Positions 34,870 through 44,572 of a stretch of DNA of 64,000 nucleotides are shown in pieces (position 1 is the stretch's first letter; the number at the start of each line of letters is the position of its first letter). The stretch spans positions 29,238,964-29,302,963 of the forward strand of contig NC_071355.1 of assembly GCF_943734655.1 (NCBI RefSeq). The letters run 5' to 3'. A program made the position numbers and the translations under genes. The notes under the pieces are model-generated. The model was not told where the DNA came from and made no database searches. It worked only from the letters and a program-made list of their open reading frames with translations. The DNA is from Sabethes cyaneus. Taxonomy: Eukaryota > Arthropoda > Insecta > Diptera > Culicidae.

Positions 34870-35313
34870 GCAAAACTAGGTCCATTCTAAAATCAATACT
34901 AGGTCCATTCCAGATCACAAAAGGGGGTTAACATTTTCAAGGAATTTGAACATTTTACTGGTTTTACTGAACGTTTAAATACCTAAATTGAAATTACACA
35001 TATTTAAACATCATTTTAAGAGTATTGTTTTATTTCAAACCAGAAGGGTTCCGGGTAGTAACAGTTTGAAAATACTCTATGCTGACTGCCAAAACATTGA
35101 AAAACAGCTACTTTTAAATACGCGGTTATAAAGTGGTTTTGGCTATAATTTTAATTTAATTTTAGTATATTTACGTTCAGAAATGATTAAAGATAAACAT
35201 AAAAGTAAAATACTGTACAAAGACTTGATAAGTATGTCCTAAAATTATTATTTAAAAATAGGTCCATTCAAGATCAGAATTCGACTAGGTCCATTTCAAA
35301 ATCATTTACCCTA
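34870..35313. mobile_element. Right end of the TA-flanked element
   Basis: Several TAGGTCCATTC and CAAGATCA words, ending ATCATTTACCCTA followed by TA. It is the inverted partner of 24413-24670. Confidence 0.55.
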
Positions 35314-35454
35314 TATATGAGAAATTACATTTGAACTTTCAATCATCAAATCGGTTGATTTCATGAATTATGGGGCCCCAGCAATTGAACATTCGTGAGT
35401 CGTAGAAAGAGTTTAAGTGAAATAAAAATTTTGAAAAATCTCTGTGAAGCGACG

Positions 35455-35516
35455 AAATTTTTACTGGGGGCCCACCGGGCAGATACCCGGTTGCCCGGTG
35501 GGCCAGTCCGCCCCTA
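35455..35516. mobile_element. Right end of the 12.7-kb nested element
   Basis: GGGCCCACCGGGC, then CCGGTTGCCCGGTGGGCC, ending CCAGTCCGCCCCTA, followed by TCACT (35517-35521). It mirrors the left end at 22786. Confidence 0.55.
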
Positions 35517-35589
35517 TCACTTTAGTATATATGTAATACTGGCACTACATGTTGGCTGTAGTCAACCACATAGAGTGACGCTAGAGCTG

Positions 35590-35832
35590 CCAGTACCTTG
35601 GAAATGCTCCTTGTTGATATACTTGAAAGTATACTTGAAATCGAACAAAACTATTCTTTTGCACCATTTGATTACATTTTTCCTAACTGCATTTGCAATT
35701 AGGATCAATTCGCTAAATTTACATGCTTTCTTCAACCAAAGCAAATTCCTGATTTGTTAAGGTTTTCCAGGACACCACGAGAAATTAAAAGAAACAAAAC
35801 AGGATTAAACAGTTTGATTTACTTTATTACTC
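35590..35832. repeat. GH19 copy 3 flank, distal piece
   Basis: It matches the flanks of copies 1 and 2 (AAATGCTCCTTGTTG, CATTTTTCCTAACTGCAT, ATCAATTCGCTAAATTTACA) and is then cut by the LINE insertion at 35833. The proximal piece resumes near 37560. Confidence 0.7.
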
Positions 35833-36902
35833 TATTATTCATTATGTACATTAATGACATGAGACGAGTCTTACGTTTCTGTGACATCAATCTTTTCGCT
35901 GATGATACTGTGTTGTTCATAGCAGCTAAAAATCTCGATTATGCCATAACACACTTGAATGTAGATTTGCGCTCGCTGAGTAGATGGTTGAAATTCAAAC
36001 AACTGAAGTTGAATACCAGTAAAACCAAATTCATGGTAATATCGCGCAACCGTTTGAATGATCACGTTGATGTAGAGATTGACGGGGAAATCATTGAACG
36101 GGTACACGAGATTAAATATCTTGGAGTAATTATTGATGACAAACTCAAGTTCAATACCCATATTGACAATGTCATCAAAAAAATTGCCAAGAAGTACGGG
36201 ATTCTCTGTCGTTTGAAAAAAGAGCTGAATACTTTTAGTAAGATTCATCTCTATAAATCAATCATCTCTCCCCACTTAGATTTTTGCACTTCCATATTAT
36301 TCTTAGCGAATGAATCACAAATATCGAGGTTGCAGCGTTTACAAAATAAAATCATGCGTTTGATTTTGCGATGCAATAGATTCACTTCCTCAACGTTGAT
36401 GCTGGATGCTTTGCAATGGTTGTCGGTGAAGCAACGAATTGTTTTCTTGACAATGGTGTTCATATTCAAAGTAGTTAATGGATTGCTGCCTCGATATTTG
36501 TGTGATCGAATTGTAAGGGGAAGTGACATCCATAGATATAATACTAGAAATGCGGCAGAGATTAGAACACCTAATTTTATAACTAGTGCTTCTCAAAATT
36601 CTTTGTTCTTTAAGGGAATTAAGATATACAATTCGATACCTAGGCACATCAGACGTACAACGACGCTATCAGAATTTAAGAGACAATGCATTTCACACGT
36701 AAAGGCAGTATTTTGATTTTTTTTAGTTTATTATTTTTTAATTTAAATAATATTTGACGAAGTCCTTGCTACTGATTATTTAATTTGGAAATCTGTTAAT
36801 CAAGTATTTGTTAGAGATTAATAAAGCACATTAAAACTATTATGTTCGTCCCCATGGTGATGATGCATTTTGTAATTGTTAATGTAGTTAAAAAAAAAAA
36901 AG
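35833..36902 (+). pseudogene. 5'-truncated LINE, RT C-terminal half
   Basis: The open frame begins inside the RT motif at LLFIMYINDM, continues with LFADDTVLF (catalytic box), LNTSKTKFMV and IKYLGVIIDDKLKF, and ends with YNSIPRHIRRTTTLSEFK and a stop at 36714-36716. A 3' untranslated region and an A run follow, ending at 36902. The frame is uninterrupted, so the insertion is fairly young, but the promoter, endonuclease and most of the RT were never copied. The apparent ATG at 35754 lies in GH19 flank DNA and is not part of it. The clade differs from the 0.5-5 kb LINE; CR1/Jockey superfamily. Confidence 0.85.
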
Positions 36903-37500
36903 AGAGTAGTCTTCAAAGGTTTGAGAACCGCGCGCGGTAAACAGATATAGAGGACTGATTTTAAATTTGACTGTTCTTTCTATTAGAAATATCTGACTTT
37001 ACTACTAGTAATTGACAAATTCGTGAGTGTTCAGGAAGATTTGGATGCTTCTGCTTGTTATTAGATGTTTATTTTCCTAGCCAGTCAAGGATTTTTTCGG
37101 GTTGGAAATTTTTTTGATTTCCCTGGGTGGGGATGCCCTTATAAGTCTCATACTAAGTTGAAGGTTGGACTTTGCTTTGCTTGCTGATTACAGCGGGAAT
37201 GGCCTCGTCGGGACTGCGTCGACTTAGTAGCGGGCTAAACTGGGTATCGGCTTAACCAAAATGATATGAACATCTTGGTAACTGGCAGAAGGTTGCAAAT
37301 TGATACTGGAGATTCTTGGTTTGGAAATAACTTGAAAAATTATATATTTTTAATAGTTATAACTTGTATTTGAATACCATCGCAGGAATTTATATCTGTG
37401 TCATAAACCAGATCGTTTTGTTTGCCTACCTGGTTCAAATGTATATTCACTAATTATCTATTAGATAAATCGACTATCTCAAACCTTTGTAGGGGAATGA
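36903..37500. other. Unassigned DNA
   Basis: Between the LINE poly(A) end and the resumed GH19 flank. No gene is recognised. Confidence 0.3.
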
Positions 37501-37505
37501 GGTGG

Positions 37506-37509
<4 letters not shown>

Positions 37510-37543
<34 letters not shown>
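37510..37543. repeat. (ATC)n microsatellite
   Basis: About 11 uninterrupted ATC units; ORFs over it encode runs of Ser or Asp and are artefacts. Confidence 0.9.
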
Positions 37544-37544
<1 letters not shown>

Positions 37545-37559
37545 CAAGCAACAGCAATG

Positions 37560-37747
37560 ATCATCAAGAAAAACTGGTGGTTCAACTTTCGATTCCGGTT
37601 GACCGTGGATAACTTTAGTTGTGACAGTTGTAGATTTGTTGTTTTCCAGGCAATTGACATCACAAAGAAACAGAGAAAAAAACAAACAATTTAGTTTACT
37701 TTATCAATGTAATAGAAATAATGTTACACGAACGAATGTACCTAAGT
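37560..37747. repeat. GH19 copy 3 flank, proximal piece
   Basis: It matches 6250-6422 and 16050-16180: CGATTCCGGTTGACCGTGG, TGACAGTTGTAGATTTG and ATGTTACACGAACGAATGT. Confidence 0.75.
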
Positions 37748-38330
37748 TCAAACTTTTCCTTGGATATTGTTACTTAGCTTACCTGGTATAATATGCAACC
37801 CTCTAGCTGCTTTCAGATAGTACTCATAGCGTAACTCTGCCATTAACCGTTCCAGGCATGGTTGATTTGCTTCTTTGATGGCTCTAGTTGTGGCATAGAA
37901 TGTATTAAATGGAGCAGCTTTTGGGCGTACTACCTTTTCCCAAAACCCCACCGAAACACGCATGCACATATACAGACTCTCCGTTACAATTTCCGGACGC
38001 TTTAACAGTGTATCGTCCCCGAAAATATATTCCGAAACCGCCAGATAATTGTAGTACCCAGTTAGCATGATATATCCTCGGCCTTCTAAACGACCATATT
38101 TACGCCACATGAGAGATCTAGGCCTATTTCGTTCCATTATATTAAAACCACAACTCTCATGAATCAGATGTGCGAGAAACATCGCTGTCTCGTTTGCGAT
38201 CTTCGGTCATCTCGTTGATTTGTTTAACGACTTCGGAGACATCGTCTATAGCGGCTGAATTTTGATCGCACTTGCGCACTTTTTTTTATCAATTGTTCAA
38301 CAAGCGAAGAAAGATGGTCTGCTTCTGCTC
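37748..38330 (-). pseudogene. GH19 chitinase/lysozyme-like pseudogene, copy 3
   Basis: Third member of the cluster, inactivated. The open part (38182-37748) starts inside the conserved MFLAHLIHES and keeps the Glu of HES, a second Glu eight residues later, GRGYIMLTGYYNY and VSVGFWEK; Trp is lost from the VWFW motif. Upstream, an extra base near 38193-38195 (CGTTTGCG where copies 1, 2 and 4 have CGTTGCG) shifts the frame before this segment. A second shift lies in the A-rich stretch near 38281, and the start region is deleted (no ATG equivalent). The 3' end reads CCAG|GTAAGCTAAG, the same splice donor as in copies 1 and 2. Confidence 0.85.
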
Positions 38331-38599
38331 CGCTTCGGCGCACGGTAAAACGCTAGTAGTTCTCGGTTTGGTTCTCGCTTCTCGGAAAGAAGCAAACCAT
38401 TTCTGGTATACAAAAGATTAAACCGAGAAAATAAAATACTGCGGAGAAAATGACAGGGTTCCAAATTTATGCATGCACAAATGTCCGGAAGGTTGGCGTC
38501 GCTGTTTGGATTAATGAAACAAAGAAAAGTAAACGCGTAAAGTCCGTTGAGTATTTAGTAGCTTGTCCGAGGGATACTCCTATCGTAAGCTAATGTTTA

Positions 38600-39035
38600 T
38601 AGGAATGTCAGCGCATAGATGGATGGTGTAGGTTTGCCTGATGCAAAATGTGTGTGACTCGATATTTCTAGCAGTTTCTATCTGCGAAGAGCGTTGGTTC
38701 TTTGTCGGTTATAATATTCACCTCGAATCTACATTCCGATCGGGCCCGTTCCGATCATGTGTTATAACATACGATCGGTATGTACATAGAAGACAAAAAT
38801 TTACGAAATGCTCAACATACTCTATAGATTATTTAAATTCTCGACAGTTCCAGATTGAACACAATCAAATCTGGCATCGAAAATCTTGTGTGAGAAAATT
38901 ATATTTAAAGTTTCTTTTCTCGGGTGATAATTTTAATTAAACAGCTCAGTTTCGTACGTATCCAGTGATTTGCGCAGTCTTTAGCAGCCTCGGTAGTATA
39001 GGATTTCGGATGTGTCCGGCGTTGTTATTAGTCAT
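38600..39035 (+). repeat. Dispersed block, uninterrupted copy
   Basis: It matches 51265-51433 plus 53757-53945, which are separated there by a 2.3-kb element: GATGCAAAATGTGTGTG, CTCGATATTTCTAGC, ATCTGGCATCGAAAA, GTCTTTAGCAGCCTCGG and GTCCGGCGTTGTTATTAGTC. It serves as the empty site for that insertion. Confidence 0.75.
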
Positions 39036-39129
39036 ATAAAAGTAATAATAAACCGAGGAATGAAAATACGTGCTACTCCCAAGCGCCAGTTATTTGATTT
39101 CATTTACAGTTTAACTAGTTATACCCAAG

Positions 39130-39560
39130 TCACGAACTGCAACTACGAGATAATATTACAAAATTCTCAGCAAAAATTGTTGGAACGAGTGTGCATGCTA
39201 TCAGAGAACAATTTTATTACAATTTTGAAATCAGATGAATCTTCAACGAAAGCACTGTCACGTTGTTCCGTTGGAAATGTTGCTTATGTTTGAATGTTGA
39301 TAACTGAACAATGCTATTCCCATGCACCATGTGTTTCAATGTTGGCTAGTTGCAATTTGCATTACGCTCATGTGACTTAATTTCCCTTATCTAAAGCTAA
39401 CTTCTGATTTGTAAATATTTTCCAGACATCAAGATGAGAATTAAGCAGTTTTAGCTTACTTAATTCTCATCTCAATCAGTGCATTCCAAATAATGTTACA
39501 CAAATGGTTGTTTTGATTGATATTATTTATTGTTCTTTACTTTTCACATATTTACTTTCA
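39130..39560. repeat. Divergent 3' flank of GH19 copy 4
   Basis: Weak similarity to the flanks of copies 1-3 (AAATTCTCAG.AAAA, TTTTCCAG, AATAATGTTACAC.AA), far more diverged than they are from one another. This suggests copy 4 is the oldest branch. Confidence 0.45.
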
Positions 39561-39580
39561 ACGATTAGCACAGCAGTTGA

Positions 39581-40123
39581 TTAGGCATTCGGCACTGGAT
39601 TAACACCCATGACTTTAGCAGCCCTCAGATAGTACCCATACCGAATCCTCGCCTTTTGATGGTCGGGGCTCGGTTCCAGTCCACCGTTGATAGCTTTGGT
39701 CGTGGCGTAGAAATGATCAAATGGAGCAGCTTTCGGGACTACTCGCTTCACCCAGAACCACACCGACACACGCATGCACATATACGGGCTCTCCGATACC
39801 AAGCTCGGATTGTTTAACAGTTTATTTTCGTTCCCGAAAATATATTCCGATGCTGCCCGGTAATTGTAGTCCCATGTCAGCTGGATGTATCCTCGGCCAT
39901 AGTAAGGAACGTACGGTTGACCGGCTCCTTTGTTCCATTCTTCACGGTGCTGGAATCCTCCACTCTCATGGATCAGCTGAGCGACAAACATCGCTGCCTC
40001 GTTGCGATCGCTGGTCATATCGTTGATCTGGTCAACGACTTCGGATGACACATCACTACCGATTGTACTGAATCCGCACTCGGTCAGAATTTTATTCAAT
40101 TGAGTTACAGTAAGCACTGCCAT
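39581..40123 (-). CDS. GH19 chitinase/lysozyme-like protein, copy 4
   Basis: The most canonical member of the cluster, 180 residues. It starts at ATG 40123 (MAVLTVTQLN). NEAAMFVAQLIHESGGF (residues 41-57) contains acid-type Glu53; REEW supplies Glu61/Glu62, 8-9 residues on, as in compact bacterial and moss GH19 enzymes. PYYGRGYIQLTWDYNYRAAS (residues 73-92) is a full match to the family's cleft motif. NNPSLV and VSVWFW follow, as in plant and Streptomyces GH19. There is no signal peptide, transmembrane segment or chitin-binding domain. It ends NPVPNA-stop where copies 1-3 have a splice donor, so it looks intronless at that point. It probably hydrolyses chitin-like polymer; subcellular site unknown. 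Confidence 0.9.
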   Translation of the reverse strand: MAVLTVTQLNKILTECGFSTIGSDVSSEVVDQINDMTSDRNEAAMFVAQLIHESGGFQHREEWNKGAGQPYVPYYGRGYIQLTWDYNYRAASEYIFGNENKLLNNPSLVSESPYMCMRVSVWFWVKRVVPKAAPFDHFYATTKAINGGLEPSPDHQKARIRYGYYLRAAKVMGVNPVPNA

Positions 40124-40132
40124 GGTTAAGTC

Positions 40133-40175
40133 ACGACTGATGGTTTGCTCAGGCGCGCCGGTGTGTTTTTATATG
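40133..40175 (-). promoter_or_regulatory. Candidate core promoter of GH19 copy 4
   Basis: On the minus strand, TATAAAAA (40173-40166) lies about 35 bp before the A of an arthropod initiator-like TCAGTC (40140-40135), which is 15 bp upstream of the ATG. This would give a very short leader. Confidence 0.5.
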
Positions 40176-40646
40176 GTGCACGCAGCCGCCTCTCATTATC
40201 AGCAGAAACTGTACTGACAATGAGTCAGGAGTACAGGAAATTTCTCTGAAATCGCTTCGCTTGCAGTTTTGTTTTGTTTTGTTTTGTTGAATAGCTTAAG
40301 AGATTATGGGTTGGTGTGATTAATGGAAAAGGACAGTTCTATCGTAATTTACTTAATCGCAATTTTATTTTTGCACGCGATACTCTTCGGTAAACAAACA
40401 AGGAGTATTTGACCCAACAAGTTGGCCATAAGTCGCAGAAAGAATCTGCTTGTTCATACGTAGGACATGTTGGTATCAGTATCGCATTGTGTGGCAACCC
40501 ATCAAATTGCCGATTTCACCCACCCACCCACTGCTGAACCCATTGTTACCTTCACTACGCGTGTTGGAGTCTAGAAAAAAATTTATTTAACGGCTTGCTA
40601 GGATCTACCGTTACAGTCAGACACAAGGAAACTATATATAATAAAA
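40176..40646. other. Unassigned upstream DNA
   Basis: Upstream of GH19 copy 4. It has a short TTTTG repeat near 40268-40288. No gene is recognised. Confidence 0.3.
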
Positions 40647-42134
40647 TCTATACCTATAAAGAAGGATTTCTGTCTGTCTGTCTGTCTGTCTGTCTGTCCC
40701 ATGTTCCTTATAGAATCGAAAACTACTGAACCAATCGGCGTGAAAATTTGCATGTAGAGGTTTTTGGGGCCAGGAAAGGTTTTAGTGATGGTTAGAGACC
40801 CCTCCCCCCACTAAGAGGGGGGCCTCCCATACAAATGAAACACAAATGTCTGCAAAACTAGAGAACTAATCAAGCAAATAGAACCAAATTTGGCATGTGG
40901 GTGTTTTCGGTAACAAGAATTTATTCTAGGGTAATTTGAGACCCCTCCCCTCTTTATAAGGGGAATTATAACTCCTCTCCCCTTTAAGAGGGGGGGCTTC
41001 CATACAAATTTCCTCATAACTCGAGAACTAATCAAGCAAATGGAACCAAATTTGGCATGTGAAGGTTTTCGAGGGCAAGAAAATTTTCTATGTTGAATTA
41101 GGACCCCTCCTCATTTTAAGAGGGGGGGCTCCTGTACAAATGAAATACCAATTTCCTCATAACTCGAGAACTAATCAAGCAAATGGAAGCAAATTTGGCA
41201 TGTGTGTGTTTTTGGAGACAAAATTTTTTTCTATGGTGAATTGAGACCCCTCCCTCTTTATAAGGGGAATTATAACTCCTATCCCCTTTAAGAGGGGGGG
41301 CTTCCATACAAATTTCCTCATAACTCGAGAACTAAACAAGCAAATGGAACCAAATTTGGCATGTGAAGGTTTTCGAGGGCAAGAAAATTTTATATGTTGA
41401 ATTAGGACCCCTTCCCACTTTAAGAGGAGGGGCTCCTGTACAAATGAAATACCAACTTCCTCATAACTCGAGAACTAATCAAGCGAATTGAACCAAATTT
41501 GGCATGTGTGTGTTTTTGGAGACAAATTTTTTTTCCAATGATGAATTGGGACCCCTCCCCACTTTAGGAGAGGGGTCCTATACAAACGAAATACAAATTT
41601 CCTCATAACTCGAGAACTAATCAAATGGAACCAAATTTGGCATGTGAGAGTTTTAGATGGCAGAATTTTTTTTCTGTGGTGTATTACGACCCCTTCCCTT
41701 TTAAGAGGGTGGGCTTTCATACAAATGAAATTCAAATTTCCTTTTAATTTGAGTACTATTCAAGCAAATGGAACCAAATTTAGCATGTAGAAGATTTTTG
41801 AGTCTTGAGTTTATTTTATGATAGTGAGAGACCTCTCACCCCTGTGGTAGGGGCATATGGACTCTCATACAAATAAAACAGAAATTTTTGCGAAACTCAA
41901 AAACTAATCCAACTCGAAAAATTCGAGACTCTTCCAAAAAACATTAATCAATAACAAGACCACAAAAACTATCTATAGTAACACTAGATCATTCAGGACG
42001 AGCCGGTCGCGAGTGTTGCCGGTGACCCGCCGTCGGAAGCGCCGCCCACTGGGGGGCTTGCAAAACTCGAGATTGTGACAAAGATCATCCGAGATTCATG
42101 ATTTATGTACAACACAGGTTAATTTGTGGCAATA
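40647..42134 (+). mobile_element. Helitron-like element, copy 3 (5' part)
   Basis: It starts TCTATACCTATAAAGAAGG after an A and contains about 8 units of the 145-bp array. It is interrupted at 42134 by the gypsy element; the last 26 bp, ending CTAG, are at 51222-51247. Base for base it resembles copy 2 in reverse orientation. Confidence 0.65.
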
Positions 42135-43210
42135 TGTAAGTTATCGCTAAGCACAGCCACGAGCGTAGCATGGACCCCCTTAATCAACGCCTCAGGGTCG
42201 GCCTGCCTATCCTTGTTTTCGCGGGTAAAGAAATGCTCGGGATAGTTAATGGAAAACTCTTAACTGGTTTGTAAAGGTTCACAAATTTATTTAGCGTTCA
42301 CAACGGTTATTGTCTTCACTCTTCCCACTTTCTTAAGCTATCTAACCTGTCTATTTCTCTCGTCGACGGGGCCCCGTTTCAACAGCACACCTTCCCTGTT
42401 TCCTCCAGAATCCGTACTCCGTTTCGCTCCTCTCCTTCCGCTTCAAACTTCCGTTACACTGCGGCCCTTGCCGCCAAGTGCAACTTCGGACGAACACTAT
42501 TGCCGGGATCGGGATCCACGCAATCCGATACTACCGGCTTAACGGTGCACTAAACTCCGGCGCTGACGATGACGGTTAATTCAAATAAACACAGCGGGGT
42601 TCTGTAATTTGAAGCATGAACATTCCGGCTTTAGTAGGCTGGCGACGGGGAACTTGACGAAGGGCAAATTATCGAGAGGCAAGGGGAAAAGGTTTACCTG
42701 CAGTCCTATTAACAATTGTCACTTGGTACTTCAATTTGTATAGTCACTTTCTTTAACGTATTCAACGTGTAGTTGTCGACTGTCTCGACCGGGATTATAT
42801 TCACAAGTGACTTATTGTATCTCGACAAAACCGTTTTAATACCTGCAGGTTATTCCCCTTAGCCAAGGACGTTGCCCCCGTTATGTACATAAACAATCCC
42901 CGATCGCCATCTTTTCGCCACCTACAGCCTCCGATCATCTGTGAGCGGTGTCCAGCTTTCTGCCTGTTTTCCCCTGGTGGCAGCGGGTGGAAACTCGATG
43001 GGTGGTGGGCTGCGTGCTTGGGGTATACGGCTCTATATTTAACTTTAGTGGGACTCGTGGCCTATTTCTACCTTCTGTGGGATGTCTTGTGGGAGTTAAC
43101 ATTAACCAGAACAAGTATTTCTCACTTTTTTAAAATAAAACAAGAAACAAACGAATAAAATAAACAACAAATCCATACAACCTTCATAGCGGAGCCTACC
43201 GACGCTTACA
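42135..43210 (-). repeat. Gypsy 3' LTR
   Basis: 1076 bp, TGTAAG...CTTACA termini (TG...CA type). It is the same length as the LTR at 50146-51221 and reads as identical throughout. The AATA duplication lies outside it at 42131-42134. Because the element is on the minus strand, this left LTR is its 3' LTR. The 91-codon frame inside it (also present in the other LTR) is not supported as a gene. Confidence 0.95.
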
Positions 43211-43226
43211 CTCTCCCCCGGCTCGG
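43211..43226 (-). promoter_or_regulatory. Polypurine tract
   Basis: On the minus strand AGCCGGGGGAGAG abuts the 3' LTR, the expected primer site for plus-strand DNA synthesis. Confidence 0.8.
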
Positions 43227-44572
43227 GTAAAAAATATTTACGAAGTAAATATTTTTTCCATGGCGATTTACATGATCACAACATCAATTACACGTACCTG
43301 CTGAACCTACTACTTCACAAAATAACATTTACTTGGACAAAACTACATCAACTTACGGTAGCATATGAAATATTTCATTTGCGACATAATAGATTCAGTC
43401 AGCCCAAATTTTTGAAAACTATGCTGATTGATGTTGCGAGTATCGGGGTCATAAGTTTTCATCATCAGTTAAACCGACTCCTCGCAATTTCAAGACTTTT
43501 GTCTCTACTGACCATCACCGTCTATGCGACTCCGGTCTCCAGCGATCAAATACAACATGGTAACCTCAACTCATTCAGCATTTACGATCATATAAATATT
43601 CATGCAAACAACAAATTTAATAATAATAACATGCAAAACAAATTAAAAATTTACGAATCATATAAAATAATAATTTAAATATTTCTAATGACTAAATTTA
43701 TATTTAAAATCTACTAAAGTAAAAAAAATTCAGAGTAAGTACAACACAAAGTCACGCCAATTAACTATGAAATATTTCACCAAAGTGTAGGAGTTGTGAT
43801 CCATTGTTCCGCATGATCACAATTCCTTAGTATGAGTGCGAGAAATGAATGCTATAAAATTTTACTGTCAAATTACTGTCATGTGCGAGATTATTCCGGT
43901 ATGAAACATGTGGTTTGTAAGATGTGGTAAAATATCGGAATTATTCGAGGTGCGCACTTAATGAATTCCGATAGTGTAGCCCATCTCCGGTTGTGGCTAT
44001 GGACATGCGATATCAGGTAAGTATTAAGGTAATTCTATTTCCAATTAAATTTCGTTCATGTGAGTTCCAGATAATGGATTGTTTCGGGTTTGTATTTTGT
44101 GCAACGTGTTTCTGTTCATCTAGTGTCCGTGACCTTGAATTCTTTCCCTACTCTAACTAACTAACATTCTTCCGATTCTCTCGTCTGCACGTGGCTAACT
44201 TCTCCTTGTTGCGTTTTCGATCTATCATTTAACGATCTTCATGAGAATGCATTACTACAGACGAGTTAAACGTAGTTTGCTTTAACTCTTTCCTCTTAGA
44301 ATTCTTATCTAACTCCAGCATTAATCCTGTACCCGACTTCGATTCAATTTAACAACAATTAATTTCCGTTATCATACATCTATCCCCTCTATCCTTCTTA
44401 ATAATCATTCTACGGATGCACTTTTTGTGACATCTTATGCTAGCACGTTTCAATTCTTTTTAGTGAATTGCCAAACCAGACGGTTGCGGTAGTTTTAAAG
44501 AGACATTTGATAATCCTACCTGTTCCCAAAACTAGTTTTCAATTTAGCTTTTCCTTTAATGCAATTTTAGGG
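43227..44572 (-). other. Gypsy 3' non-coding region, no env
   Basis: 1.35 kb between pol and the polypurine tract. The longest frame (99 codons, opposite strand) has no signal peptide, furin site or membrane segment typical of an errantivirus envelope. I see no env gene. Confidence 0.6.

Noticed and set aside
42883..43158. 91-codon plus-strand frame, repeated at 50894-51169
   Set aside because: It lies inside the LTRs, antisense to the element; its duplication only reflects the identical LTRs.
43379..43678. Possible env gene downstream of gypsy pol
   Set aside because: 99 codons on the opposite strand to pol, with no signal peptide, cleavage site or membrane anchor.
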